A program made the position numbers and the translations under genes. Below are positions 43,244-51,358 of a stretch of 64,000 bases of DNA, piece by piece. Position 1 is the first letter of the stretch; each line of letters opens with the position of its first letter. The notes beneath the pieces were generated by a model. That model made no database searches and was not told where the DNA came from. It saw only the letters and a program-made list of their open reading frames with translations. Source of the stretch: Pseudoalteromonas luteoviolacea DSM 6061 (GTDB taxonomy: Bacteria; Pseudomonadota; Gammaproteobacteria; Enterobacterales; Alteromonadaceae). The stretch lies in NCBI RefSeq assembly GCF_001625655.1, contig NZ_AUYB01000136.1:105869-169868 (forward strand), read 5' to 3'.

Positions 43244-44713
43244 TTATAGGCTTTGTGCGTAGTGGTAAAGTGCTTTTAAAATAGCGACTTTCTTTTCATT
43301 GCCCTCGTATTCGAACACAAGGTTTTCAAGAGTAAGCATAAAGTCTTGTGCGTTGATAGACGGACTGTCTTCGCCATGCATCAGTTTTCCTTGGCAATAT
43401 TTTCGCCAAGTTTCAAGCTCAGATTGGGATAAACTCTCTGGCCAGTTTCGGGCTCTGTATCTAAATAATAGAGTATGGAACTTAGGATCTTCAAAGTCCA
43501 GTGCTAGGCTACTTAGCTCAACAGGGGACGCGTTGCGGACGATTGCCAACTTTGCTTTATCAGCCTTGCTAATAAAGCCATTGTAGAGCTGATAATCTGG
43601 GTTCGTTGTATCACTAAAGTCTCCCTGATCAGCGAAAACTTGAGAGACCTTATCGCGCAACTCTGGATGCGATTTTAAAAACTTTAAATGTTCTAGGCAT
43701 TGTTCTCTGTCAATACCTAAACGGGCAGCATTTTCGGGTAGCAATGTTTTTGCTGGTGCAAGAATAGGGCACTTATTTATATGAACAAGCTTTAAGCCGA
43801 CAGGAAGCTCGCCTTCTTCAAGATCTGCGTGTTTGGTGTATAAACGCGCTCTTATTTCTTCGACGGACAAATCCACAAGTACGCTTGGGTCGTGTGTTAG
43901 ATTAAAGCAGACAACCGCATTTTTGTTTACAGGATGAAAGCTCATAGGTGCAATCCAAGTAGTGCACCCCTGAGCAGCAGGGATCTGTGATGAAGTGTGG
44001 ACCAAAGGCTGCATATTAAATACATCGACCAGTTCAGTCAGCGCTTTCTTTGTTCGTAAATTGAAGAAAAACTGATATAGCTTTGGCTGTTTTTCTTTAA
44101 TTAATTTGGCAAGAGCTATAGTTGCAGTTACATCACTCAATGCGTCGTGTGCCGCACTGTGTTCAATGCCATTTGCCACCGTTAGTTCTTCAAGCCTAAA
44201 ACTTGGCGAGCCGTCTTCTTTTAATGGCCACTCAATGCCTTCTGGACGCAGCGCATAGCACGCTCGCACCAAATCAATAATGTCCCATCGGCTGTTGCCA
44301 TTTTGCCATTCACGTTCATATGGGTCATAAAAATTACGATACAAACTATAGCGTGTAACTTCGTCATCAAAACGAATGCTATTGTAGCCTGCAACACACG
44401 TATTTGGCTTGATAAACTCGGCATGGATCTTCGCCATAAATTCGCTTTCTGGAAGACCGTGTTTAAGTGCGTGTTGAGGCGTGATCCCAGTGATTAAACA
44501 CGCTTCGGGGTGTGGCAAATAGTCAGGTGCTGGTTGACAGTATTCAATCAGAGGCTCGCCAATAATATTTAAGTCATAGTCAGTTCTAATACCAGCAAAC
44601 TGGCTTGGCCTGTCTTTTTGCGGGCTCGCCCCCCATGTTTCATAATCGTGCCAATAGATAGTTGGGATATTTTCGACATTTTCTTTTGTATGTAATTGTT
44701 TGTTTTCTTTCAT
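43244..44713 (-). CDS. sbcB: Exodeoxyribonuclease I SbcB
   Basis: The 489-residue DEDDh exonuclease has the N-terminal Y-W-H-D-Y-E-T-W-G motif (Asp and Glu of Exo I), F-D-D-E-V-x-R (second Asp region), H-D-A-L-S-D-V (last His/Asp) and the C-terminal ExoI domain (F-R-Y-R-A-R-N-W-P-E). It degrades single-stranded DNA 3' to 5'. The N-terminus before the first motif is about 10 residues longer than in E. coli. Confidence 0.94.
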   Translation of the reverse strand: MKENKQLHTKENVENIPTIYWHDYETWGASPQKDRPSQFAGIRTDYDLNIIGEPLIEYCQPAPDYLPHPEACLITGITPQHALKHGLPESEFMAKIHAEFIKPNTCVAGYNSIRFDDEVTRYSLYRNFYDPYEREWQNGNSRWDIIDLVRACYALRPEGIEWPLKEDGSPSFRLEELTVANGIEHSAAHDALSDVTATIALAKLIKEKQPKLYQFFFNLRTKKALTELVDVFNMQPLVHTSSQIPAAQGCTTWIAPMSFHPVNKNAVVCFNLTHDPSVLVDLSVEEIRARLYTKHADLEEGELPVGLKLVHINKCPILAPAKTLLPENAARLGIDREQCLEHLKFLKSHPELRDKVSQVFADQGDFSDTTNPDYQLYNGFISKADKAKLAIVRNASPVELSSLALDFEDPKFHTLLFRYRARNWPESLSQSELETWRKYCQGKLMHGEDSPSINAQDFMLTLENLVFEYEGNEKKVAILKALYHYAQSL

Positions 44714-45336
44714 AAACTTGAGAGCTATCTATTGTGCTTAAGTGATTGGTTGCTAACGCTATCATAGTAACACATTTACAAAGTGGCTTCGATTCATAAT
44801 CGTTTAAGTTATGTTTATGATGGAGTGTAACAGGGCTTTCGATCTGTTTGGTAGATTCGAGAGGCTGCGTATCTCGTTGCAATTAGATTGGGAGAGAATC
44901 AATGACTCTGACCCTTTTGATTTAGATTGGGAGAGAATCAATGACTCTGACCCTTTTGATTTACTGACCCTTTTGATTTAAGCTAACGTCTCAGTGATAT
45001 AAAAGATGGGCGCATTCATAATTAAAACTTGATATTAATAATAAGCCTTAAAAAGAAAGATATGAAAAAGTATAGGTAAGCGAGCATGGTCAGCTTTGCG
45101 TATCCCTCAATTAATAATGAACAATCAACAAGGAAGGTAAGAAGGGAAATTTAAAAATCGCTTTAAATTTTTGCTTAAGCCTATCTCTCGTTGTAGCTAT
45201 CCAATATTATTGAAAGTACTGGTTTAATAAGTGTTAGGCTTTTTTACCAGTGTTTTTTGTTGTTATTCTTTATGTGCACGAAAGCATTTTGCAGTATGGG
45301 CAGTAGGAACATATTAAAGTAATGAATAAGGATTAC
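44714..45336. other. Long intergenic region upstream of peptide gene 1
   Basis: No ORF above about 60 codons looks real. It carries the tandem repeat at 44883-44980. The last 250 bases are AT-rich and should hold the promoter of the first small peptide gene. Confidence 0.45.
44883..44980. repeat. 39-bp direct tandem repeat with partial third copy
   Basis: A 39-base unit containing GGGAGAGAATCAATGACTCT and ending CTGACCCTTTTGATTTA occurs at 44884-44922 and 44923-44961 without a spacer. Its last 17 bases recur at 44964-44980. The inner part GGTCAGAGTCATTGATTC (opposite strand) resembles repeats I know around REP-associated transposases in marine gammaproteobacteria, but no transposase gene is present here. 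Confidence 0.8.
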
Positions 45337-45339
45337 ATG

Positions 45340-45495
45340 ATGAAGCTCAAGAAAAAAAGTTTAAAGCAGCTATCTACGAAGTACTTGTCGGGAGTGGCGG
45401 GTGGAAGTGGTACCAGAGCAAGCGAAGAGCCACCACAAGTTATGGGAATGACTATAAAGACTGCTAGTAAAGAACTAATCGCCAAAACTTTATAA
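45340..45495 (+). CDS. Double-glycine-type leader peptide 1 (RiPP-like precursor)
   Basis: A 51-residue peptide (52 if the adjacent ATG at 45337 is used) with AAGGA 7 bases upstream. Residues 1-22 are M-K-L-K-K-K-S-L-K-Q-L-S, then six residues, V-A-G-G, aligning without gaps to the two sister peptides at 46678 and 47412. The remainder has Ser/Thr and the motif S-E-E-P-P-Q-V, then a 17-residue extension absent from the sisters. The leader matches the L-x-x-L-S ... V-x-G-G pattern cleaved by peptidase-ABC exporters. Too short for routine gene callers. No Cys. Function unknown. Confidence 0.65.
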   Translation: MKLKKKSLKQLSTKYLSGVAGGSGTRASEEPPQVMGMTIKTASKELIAKTL

Positions 45496-45512
45496 ACTTG
45501 GGATATTAAAAA

Positions 45513-45627
45513 ATGAAATTCAAACTAGAAACTTAAAAGGGTAGTATTAAAAAGAATTATGTATGCAAGCAGAGGTGACTCAATTGTAGAGCCATCTCTG
45601 GTTAAAGTATTAGTAATTGCCTATTAG
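45513..45627 (+). pseudogene. Possible frameshifted fourth leader peptide
   Basis: ATG at 45513 with GGGA upstream reads M-K-F-K-L-E-T and stops. Removing one base near 45528 continues the frame as K-L-K-R-V-V ... A-S-R-G-D-S-I-V-E-P-S-L-V to a stop at 45627. That chain has the basic start and an E-P tail reminiscent of the intact peptides (R-G-D-E-P-P in peptide 3). There is no G-G in the right place. It could be chance; I regard it as a tentative relic. Confidence 0.25.
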
Positions 45628-45869
45628 CTAATTATCAATTGCCCGAATTTCTCCTTAGATTATTTTTGTTACTCTTTCATTTTACGGGCAGAATATAGAG
45701 TAACCGTTAATCTAATTTCAAACAGAGTCATTCTTAACGGTGATGGCAAGAGCTGAGACTGTTCAGCTCTTTATTGTGGGAAATTAATTCCAAGTTGGGA
45801 CAGCTGTGGATCAACCAGTTCAATTATCATTAATTTCTTTTGAAGCTGGAGACTAGAACTTTGGATGTG
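45628..45869. other. Intergenic region between the peptide relic and the holin-like gene
   Basis: No gene seen. It contains one clear hairpin (listed separately) and is otherwise AT-rich. Confidence 0.4.
45749..45770. terminator. Hairpin, possible terminator
   Basis: AGAGCTGA, loop GACTGT, TCAGCTCT followed by TTATT. It lies in the convergent space between peptide gene 1 (plus) and the holin-like gene (minus). Confidence 0.55.
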
Positions 45870-46328
45870 CTAAGCCTCCTTTGATTGTGTGCCTTTTGTC
45901 TTCTTGCCCCAAAAGGTTCTAAAAAGACGCATAAGCCCTAGAGTAGATACGGTGATCCCAACCATTATGAATTCAACATACCATGGAACACCATTATAGC
46001 CCATAGCTTCCCAGCCATCGGCCATGTACGGTTGCATAACGGGTATAAAATGCAATACAAAAAGAGTGAGGAAGAAAAGAATAATTACCTCATCCATAAT
46101 GGTTCTATCTCGGCGCTTAAGCACCAGCAAGTCGTAATCTGCATCGTTTTGCTCGGCCTGCAAACAGCGTTGGGTTTGGGCATTGAACTGAGCAATTTTA
46201 AAATTGTGCTCGGCACGTGCAACTTCTGCTGCCATCTCCATCGCGATACGTTTTCGCTCTCGATAGCTACCGGTTAAATCAGCTATAGGGTTGGTGATAA
46301 AAGATAGAATTGCATTTAAAGTACTCAT
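45870..46328 (-). CDS. Holin-like small membrane protein
   Basis: The 152-residue protein starts at ATG 46328 with AGGAAAG upstream; the longer frame to 46397 has no support. An N-terminal segment (about 2-20) may be amphipathic. A charged, helical middle rich in Arg, Glu and Ala leads to two membrane helices (about 77-96 and 113-136), and the end is basic (W-G-K-K-T-K-G). It resembles the 3TM holin family of phages and gene-transfer agents (R-D-R-T-I-M-D-E then a hydrophobic run and P-V-M-Q-P-Y). No other phage gene is nearby. It sits among the peptide genes on the opposite strand. Confidence 0.6.
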   Translation of the reverse strand: MSTLNAILSFITNPIADLTGSYRERKRIAMEMAAEVARAEHNFKIAQFNAQTQRCLQAEQNDADYDLLVLKRRDRTIMDEVIILFFLTLFVLHFIPVMQPYMADGWEAMGYNGVPWYVEFIMVGITVSTLGLMRLFRTFWGKKTKGTQSKEA

Positions 46329-46677
46329 TGGCTTTCCTAATATGATTTCAACTTGAATAGCACTTATTTCTAGCTTTCTAAAGTGCTTTTTAAACATGAC
46401 TTTAATTCTGATAGCAAAGACGTTGTTGATTTGTGTTTGTGAAACTACTCGTTACTGTAGAGCAGCGATTTGCGCGATGTTAGTAATATAACATTAGTGA
46501 TTAATCATTTTATTTATAATTGCTGGTTTTATTTTTCCATATATAAATCATCTGTTAAACAAAATTTAACACTGGATGATTTATTTAATATAATTTAGTT
46601 TAAGTTTGTGATTCGCTTTTTATTTCCGTGCTCTTGGCTTAATGTATATTTGTGTTTCTTATGCGAGGTTATGGAAA
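46329..46677. other. Divergent intergenic region
   Basis: AT-rich region between the holin-like gene (minus) and peptide gene 2 (plus); it should hold both promoters. No ORF or convincing structure seen. Confidence 0.4.
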
Positions 46678-46812
46678 ATGAAGCTGAAAAAATCAAAACT
46701 TAAAGAATTGTCGTTTAAAGATCTAAATAAAGTTCGAGGAGCAATGAAAGGTCCTGGAACTGAAGGTGTGACTGCAACGACAGATATGTTTGAGCCGCCA
46801 ACAGTTGAGTAA
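46678..46812 (+). CDS. Double-glycine-type leader peptide 2 (RiPP-like precursor)
   Basis: A 44-residue peptide. The leader M-K-L-K-K-S-K-L-K-E-L-S ... V-R-G-A aligns residue by residue with peptides 1 and 3; Gly-Ala replaces Gly-Gly at 21-22, an accepted variant of this cleavage site. The remaining 22 residues contain P-G-T-E-G, four Thr in V-T-A-T-T-D and end F-E-P-P-T-V-E. No Cys or Ser. GAGG lies about 10 bases before the ATG. An overlapping short frame (ATG at 46671) stops quickly. Confidence 0.68.
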   Translation: MKLKKSKLKELSFKDLNKVRGAMKGPGTEGVTATTDMFEPPTVE

Positions 46813-47411
46813 TGCTAGCTTTGTACTTTTATATGAAGCTTAGATTTTAGCTATTATTTAATAGAGGTTTTTGTATTGGAAGTGGGGTATTATTAAATCT
46901 ATTGTCTCTTTAGGCTCATTAGATTGTAGTTTAAGTTATAGAAAGTGACGCTCATTGAAATTAATGAGTGAGCTTGATTTTTAATATTGAGCACTGCTTT
47001 TTAATGTGATTAGCTGGCGGTTGGTTTTTGCTGTTTATATTTCAAAGTCTGTTTATGCTTTAAAAGCTATTTGTATTTATAAATTTATTTGTCTTTTGTT
47101 AGTTGGTGCTTTTTGTTTGTGGTTTTTTAAATGGATGTAAAGCTATTAAAGCTTGTAGTGTTAAATTCTGATAATTGGTATTGAGGTTTTATGCTCAAGT
47201 TGGGGTTTTTACCTGTAAACACCCCTTGTTTTATTGTGTAAATATATTTTTATATTGGTGCAGAAGGCGCGTATTCTAGCAAATTTTTTGGAATACAGTA
47301 TTTGGTACAAAATGTAACACTATTCGAGTCGTGTTTTTAGTGTTCACCAGTATAATTGATGACATATCAGGGAGTGAACGTTATCGTTTAATTTTACTAT
47401 GTTGAAGAAAT
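46813..47411. other. Long AT-rich intergenic region
   Basis: Almost 600 bases of T-rich sequence without a credible ORF. A small hairpin (CTCATT / AATGAG, 46951-46968) lies 140 bases past peptide 2. A TATAAT at 47351 could be the -10 of peptide 3, with no clear -35. Confidence 0.4.
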
Positions 47412-47549
47412 ATGAAGCTGAAAAAAAAGAACTTAAAGAGACTGTCTTTAGAAGCGCAAAAGTTAGTCAAAGGTGGTAACGGTGCCACATCACTGCCAAG
47501 TGACATTGATCTAACCACAGCTAGAGGCGATGAGCCACCTGCAGGTTAA
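47412..47549 (+). CDS. Double-glycine-type leader peptide 3 (RiPP-like precursor)
   Basis: A 45-residue peptide. The leader is M-K-L-K-K-K-N-L-K-R-L-S ... V-K-G-G (cleavage predicted after residue 22). The 23-residue remainder has Ser/Thr, Asp and ends R-G-D-E-P-P-A-G. It is the cleanest match of the three to the L-x-x-L-S-x-E-x-x-x-x-V-x-G-G secretion leader. The ribosome site is weak (GAAGAA). A hairpin 14 bases after the stop separates it from the convergent serine hydrolase. The function and any modification are unknown. Confidence 0.7.
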   Translation: MKLKKKNLKRLSLEAQKLVKGGNGATSLPSDIDLTTARGDEPPAG

Positions 47550-47562
47550 TCTAGACGAAGAA

Positions 47563-47586
47563 CAGGGCTCGGTTTACTAAGCCCTG
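47563..47586. terminator. Hairpin between peptide 3 and the convergent hydrolase
   Basis: CAGGGCT (47563-47569) pairs with AGCCCTG (47580-47586). It could end both convergent transcripts, although T runs are poor. Confidence 0.6.
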
Positions 47587-47598
47587 CATTTGATAAAT

Positions 47599-48606
47599 TT
47601 ATAAATGCTGTTTGAACCAATTCGCAATTTCTTTATGAGACTTTGCCTTGTTGTTGCGCAAGCCATGGCTGTCTCCAGCGTACAAAACAAGTTTATGAGG
47701 GACACCAGTTTTAGAAAATGCTTTTGCAAGCGTAATTGAATGATTTACAGATACCCGCTTGTCCTTTGTACCATGAAGAAGCAGCACCGGAACGTCTGAA
47801 GGTAATTGGTCAACCCATCGCAATACAGAACGTTTTTGTAGTTCTGAAGTTTTATTTTTCTCATAGAGTGGAATTCGCTTTTTATATACATTTTCCATCT
47901 CAGGGCGGTATTCAAGTCCTTTTAATAAATCAGATACGCCTGCAATACTAGCGACTGCTTTAATATTATTCATTTTCTTGAGTGCTAAAAAAGTTTGCAT
48001 AGAACCTCTACTTGCACCATACATTCCGACTTTGGATGAGTCAGCTCCAACTATTGCTGGAATGAATTTTTGCAGTGCGACTACATCATCGACGTCTTTT
48101 CCGCCAAACTCATCAAGTAATTTATATTTTGAGTTAGAGCGCCTATATTGACTTCCAATAATTACAAACCCTTGATCTGCGACAGGGAATAGGTTGTTCA
48201 TCATCGAGCCAAAAACCATAGTGCCAAAAGAGCCATTCCCCCCACGATTGTATATAAGTACAGGCAGTGGTTTGTCATGCAATTTTGGTTTGATGACATA
48301 CCCTTTGACATCAATGCCATCGTTTATATATTGGAACGTCTTACAGGACAGGCTATCTCTAAAATATTCAAACTGCTTGCGGCTAAAGTTTTCCTCGAAC
48401 CTTTTAATATATTTTTTTACTTCACCTTCGGATTTAAGCTGAGTACTCTTTTTTTCAATTAAAAATTCTCGCCATGAGTTGTAATCGGAAAAGATGCCTT
48501 TGAAACAGTCAGTTTGTATTTCAGCCTGCTCATGATTAATTAATGGGCTACTAATTGCATCGAGCGAAAATATACTAAATGCGAACAAAGCTAACCTAAA
48601 CCTCAT
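47599..48606 (-). CDS. Secreted alpha/beta hydrolase (S9 peptidase-like)
   Basis: The 335-residue protein starts at ATG 48606 with AAAGGAGG upstream and has a signal peptide (cleavage near I-S-S-P, about residue 19). The catalytic triad is readable: Ser in Y-G-A-S-R-G-S, Asp in H-G-T-K-D-K-R-V, His in A-G-D-S-H-G-L. The fold is that of the S9 prolyl-oligopeptidase/acylaminoacyl-peptidase catalytic domain with a short N-terminal part instead of a propeller. It should act in the periplasm or outside. Two Cys (in T-D-C-F-K and S-C-K-T-F) may pair. It is convergent with peptide 3. Confidence 0.82.
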   Translation of the reverse strand: MRFRLALFAFSIFSLDAISSPLINHEQAEIQTDCFKGIFSDYNSWREFLIEKKSTQLKSEGEVKKYIKRFEENFSRKQFEYFRDSLSCKTFQYINDGIDVKGYVIKPKLHDKPLPVLIYNRGGNGSFGTMVFGSMMNNLFPVADQGFVIIGSQYRRSNSKYKLLDEFGGKDVDDVVALQKFIPAIVGADSSKVGMYGASRGSMQTFLALKKMNNIKAVASIAGVSDLLKGLEYRPEMENVYKKRIPLYEKNKTSELQKRSVLRWVDQLPSDVPVLLLHGTKDKRVSVNHSITLAKAFSKTGVPHKLVLYAGDSHGLRNNKAKSHKEIANWFKQHL

Positions 48607-48870
48607 TTGACCTCCTTTTGTTTTTATTAGATGGAGCGATAAAGTCATCACTATAAAGCGCTTTTTTTAACTGAACCTTAATGATAAATATAATTGTCCT
48701 AGACAAATTTAAGAGCTTGAAGCACTAGGTGTGGTTCTTAGGAGAGAATAACAAGCCAAAAAAGGCATCTGAAAGTATAAATATAAAGTGGGCGGGAGAT
48801 AGACAAACTAATAAATTGGTGTCAAAAGGTGCCACTTTTTAATATTTTTTCCGTCTCCCATTGCGAAGAG

Positions 48871-49326
48871 TTACTTATCTCCTCGCATGCCCCGCTGACC
48901 CTGTGAGCGAATGCCCATTTCTAACTCTCTTTTTTGTCTAGCCATGTATTCTTCGAGTTCTGTGCGTTTACGCAAACCGACTCTATAACCTTTTTTGTAT
49001 TCTAAACTCATATCAAGTGGGCAAATGTCAGAAGCTTCAAGTCCTTGCTCACCGTGTCCATGCCCTAATTCGTACGTACAATACTCCAGTAAGCCATCAC
49101 TGTATCCGTCGACAAATAGCTCTTGTGCTTCGGGTGCCAACTTTGAACCACACTCACGTTTAACATTATCAAAGGTTCTCACATTCTTGCCAGATTGCGC
49201 CGCTTCATAACCGAGTTTCTTCCAGTCTTCAGCAATGCAATCGGCGTAAACTAATTGTTCGTTAGTTGAATTACAACCGGATAAAAATAACATCATGAAG
49301 GGAGCAAGTGAAAAAAGTTTCATCAT
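48871..49326 (-). CDS. DUF2799 lipoprotein
   Basis: The 151-residue protein has a lipobox L-F-L-S-G-C (about residues 13-18). The family marks are D-W-x-x-L-G-Y-x-A-A-x-S-G, C-x-x-x-L-A-P-E-A-Q-E-L-F-V-D-G and Y-x-x-G-Y-R-x-G-L. The role is unknown. It is the last gene of the TonB2-type operon, 9 bases after the TPR gene. Confidence 0.8.
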   Translation of the reverse strand: MMKLFSLAPFMMLFLSGCNSTNEQLVYADCIAEDWKKLGYEAAQSGKNVRTFDNVKRECGSKLAPEAQELFVDGYSDGLLEYCTYELGHGHGEQGLEASDICPLDMSLEYKKGYRVGLRKRTELEEYMARQKRELEMGIRSQGQRGMRGDK

Positions 49327-49335
49327 TAATGTTCC

Positions 49336-50709
49336 TTATAGTTTATTGGTGTTTTCGATTTTTGTAATGTTGGCAAGTATTTCAATTTTATCTTGAAGGC
49401 CCTGTGTTTCGGGATATTTACTGTTTACGTCTAGCAATAAGTTATATGCTGCTTGTATATCGTCGGTGTTGATATAAAGTTGAGCTCGGCCAAGCATTGC
49501 TTGCAATTTAACATTTTCAAAAGACTGTGCTCGAATAAATAATTGTTCGGATAAAATAAAATTTTTCTGCTGAAGCTGCAGGTAGGCATAGGACAATAGG
49601 GCGCTTGAGTTATTTGCATTTTTTTGTAGTGAATCTGCGTAGTATTTGCTTGCCTGAGTTAGTTTGCCTTTTGCTTCTAGAATTTGTGCTTGTGTATAAG
49701 CTAGCGTACTTTTGTCAAAGTCACTCAGTGTATCTGAGTCGGCAAAATGATTTAGAAGCCACTCACTGTCGCTCCATCTGTTTGCTGCGTTAAGCCTATA
49801 AAGGTAATTTCCTACTTCAGAAAATTTAACCTTATTTTCTTTTGCACTACTTTTTAAAAGAGACATAGCTCTGTCGTAATGCGATTGTTCAAAGTGCAGG
49901 CTTATCATTACGAGTTTGTTTTGATGAGGTAATTCTCCTAGTAAAAGCGCATACTCTAAACTTTGAAGCGCATCTAAATTTTGTTTTTGCTCAAGGTTAA
50001 TTGCAGCTTTAGTTAGCCACAGAGATTGGTTGAGAGTATCTTTCTCAATAAATTCCTCGAGAAGTGCAAGTGCAGAGGGGAACATCTTAGCCTGAACAAG
50101 TGAGGTTAGCAGACCTTGTTGCCATTGGCGGTTATTTGGTTCAAGACTATACGCCTTTTGGTAGGCATATAGGGCACTAAACGCGCCATTGCTTTGCAAG
50201 TTTAAATATCCCAACTGGCCATGTACCATAGCATTGTTGGAACCATAGGAAATAGCTTTGGCAAAATGCGTTTGAGCTTTGTAGAGCTGCTCAGTAAAAA
50301 GATATAGTTGACCCAAGTCTTCATGTGCCCGAACGAGCTGTGGTTTCCTCTTTAGTATATATTCGTAGACTTTAATTGCTTTACTATATTCTTTGAGGGA
50401 AAAATAAACTTGCGCTTTGATCATCAAAAGAGCCGGACTAAGTTCAATATTATAATACGTCACTAGCTCATCGCGTACTTGTTTATAGTCCTTTTTGTCT
50501 AGCAAAGACTTTAGCTTTTCAGCTAGCTCATACTCATCAGGTGCAAGTGTGACTTCTCGGTCTGAATATTCCTCGCTAAATGCGGGCAAAACAAAGTTAA
50601 TGGGAGCTAGTTCAAGTTGAAACTGTTGCGCCTTGACGCACAAACTAGCAAATATAAAAGAGAGCAACGCAAGACCATAAGCGTGTTTTCGATTCATTAG
50701 ATTATCCAT
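49336..50709 (-). CDS. Periplasmic TPR protein of the TonB2 operon
   Basis: The 457-residue protein has a signal peptide (about 1-28, ending V-K-A-Q). At least six TPR-type repeats follow, for example A-K-I-Y-E-Y-I-L-K-R-K-P and A-H-E-D-L-G-Q-L-Y. TPR proteins follow tonB in other TonB2/TtpC operons. The start overlaps the tonB stop by 8 bases, implying coupled translation. A Met four codons later is an alternative start. Confidence 0.82.
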   Translation of the reverse strand: MDNLMNRKHAYGLALLSFIFASLCVKAQQFQLELAPINFVLPAFSEEYSDREVTLAPDEYELAEKLKSLLDKKDYKQVRDELVTYYNIELSPALLMIKAQVYFSLKEYSKAIKVYEYILKRKPQLVRAHEDLGQLYLFTEQLYKAQTHFAKAISYGSNNAMVHGQLGYLNLQSNGAFSALYAYQKAYSLEPNNRQWQQGLLTSLVQAKMFPSALALLEEFIEKDTLNQSLWLTKAAINLEQKQNLDALQSLEYALLLGELPHQNKLVMISLHFEQSHYDRAMSLLKSSAKENKVKFSEVGNYLYRLNAANRWSDSEWLLNHFADSDTLSDFDKSTLAYTQAQILEAKGKLTQASKYYADSLQKNANNSSALLSYAYLQLQQKNFILSEQLFIRAQSFENVKLQAMLGRAQLYINTDDIQAAYNLLLDVNSKYPETQGLQDKIEILANITKIENTNKL

Positions 50710-51358
50710 AATTAAAGTTTATTCCGTATAGATATACTGCTTGAACAGCTTTACCTTCTTTTCTGGGGACTTCGAATTTTGCATGTTTTACCCAAGTCCT
50801 TATGGTTTCATTCATTTCTGGAAAAACAGGGTCGATAATTCTTTTCACAAAAGGTTTCCCAGTTTGGTCAATAATAAGCTCAACGGATGTTTCAATACGT
50901 TTTTGGCCATATTTTCTAACTGTTTTGGGTGGCCTTACATACCTTTGGGAAACCACTTTTGGGACTCTATCTAGGTGCTCCACATTTAACATTGGAACAC
51001 TAGCAGAAAAGTGACTGGTAAATTTGAGTTTATCGGTAGAGATTTTTGGTAGGTTTAGCTTGTTGGCTGTTGGGATCTCCATTACGTTTTTTACACTATA
51101 TTGTACTTTTACAGGTCCTCCGAGTCCCTTTACATTGAGAGCGCTTGATTGCCCAGACGTGTGATGAGTCTGGGTTATTGGAGGAGGTGGTGGAGGAGGG
51201 CTAATCATGGCAACGTCTACTCGGTTAATCTGCAACTTATCGGGTGACTTACCAGTTGAATTATCCAATACGACTAAAAATAGAAACAAAGACAGCGAAA
51301 GAGTCAAAGCTGATATGCCTAATAATAATCGGGTAAAAGTCACTTTTAAGCTATCCAT
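50702..51358 (-). CDS. TonB-like energy transducer
   Basis: The 218-residue protein has one membrane segment (about 11-32), a Pro-rich run (S-P-P-P-P-P-P-P) at about 53-61, and a C-terminal TonB domain (about 135-218: Y-V-R-P-P, V-E-L-I-I-D-Q-T-G-K-P, F-N-Y-G end). The short Pro region fits TonB2-type proteins. Its start overlaps the exbD stop by one base (TAATG). Confidence 0.88.
   Translation of the reverse strand: MDSLKVTFTRLLLGISALTLSLSLFLFLVVLDNSTGKSPDKLQINRVDVAMISPPPPPPPITQTHHTSGQSSALNVKGLGGPVKVQYSVKNVMEIPTANKLNLPKISTDKLKFTSHFSASVPMLNVEHLDRVPKVVSQRYVRPPKTVRKYGQKRIETSVELIIDQTGKPFVKRIIDPVFPEMNETIRTWVKHAKFEVPRKEGKAVQAVYLYGINFNYG

Noticed and set aside
44883..44980. CRISPR-like direct repeats
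   Set aside because: Copies are contiguous with no spacers, only two full units, and no cas genes are near.
46032..46277. 81-codon plus-strand ORF opposite the holin-like gene
   Set aside because: Antisense to a better-supported gene that has a good ribosome site and membrane-protein composition.
46833..46850. ATG reading M-K-L-R-F then stop after peptide 2
   Set aside because: Resembles the start of the peptide leader, but five codons are too few and no continuation in other frames is convincing.
45340..47549. Lasso-peptide or lanthipeptide cluster
   Set aside because: No lasso B/C enzymes, LanB/C/M-like genes or YcaO lie in the window, and the peptide cores lack Cys; only the precursor-like leader is supported.
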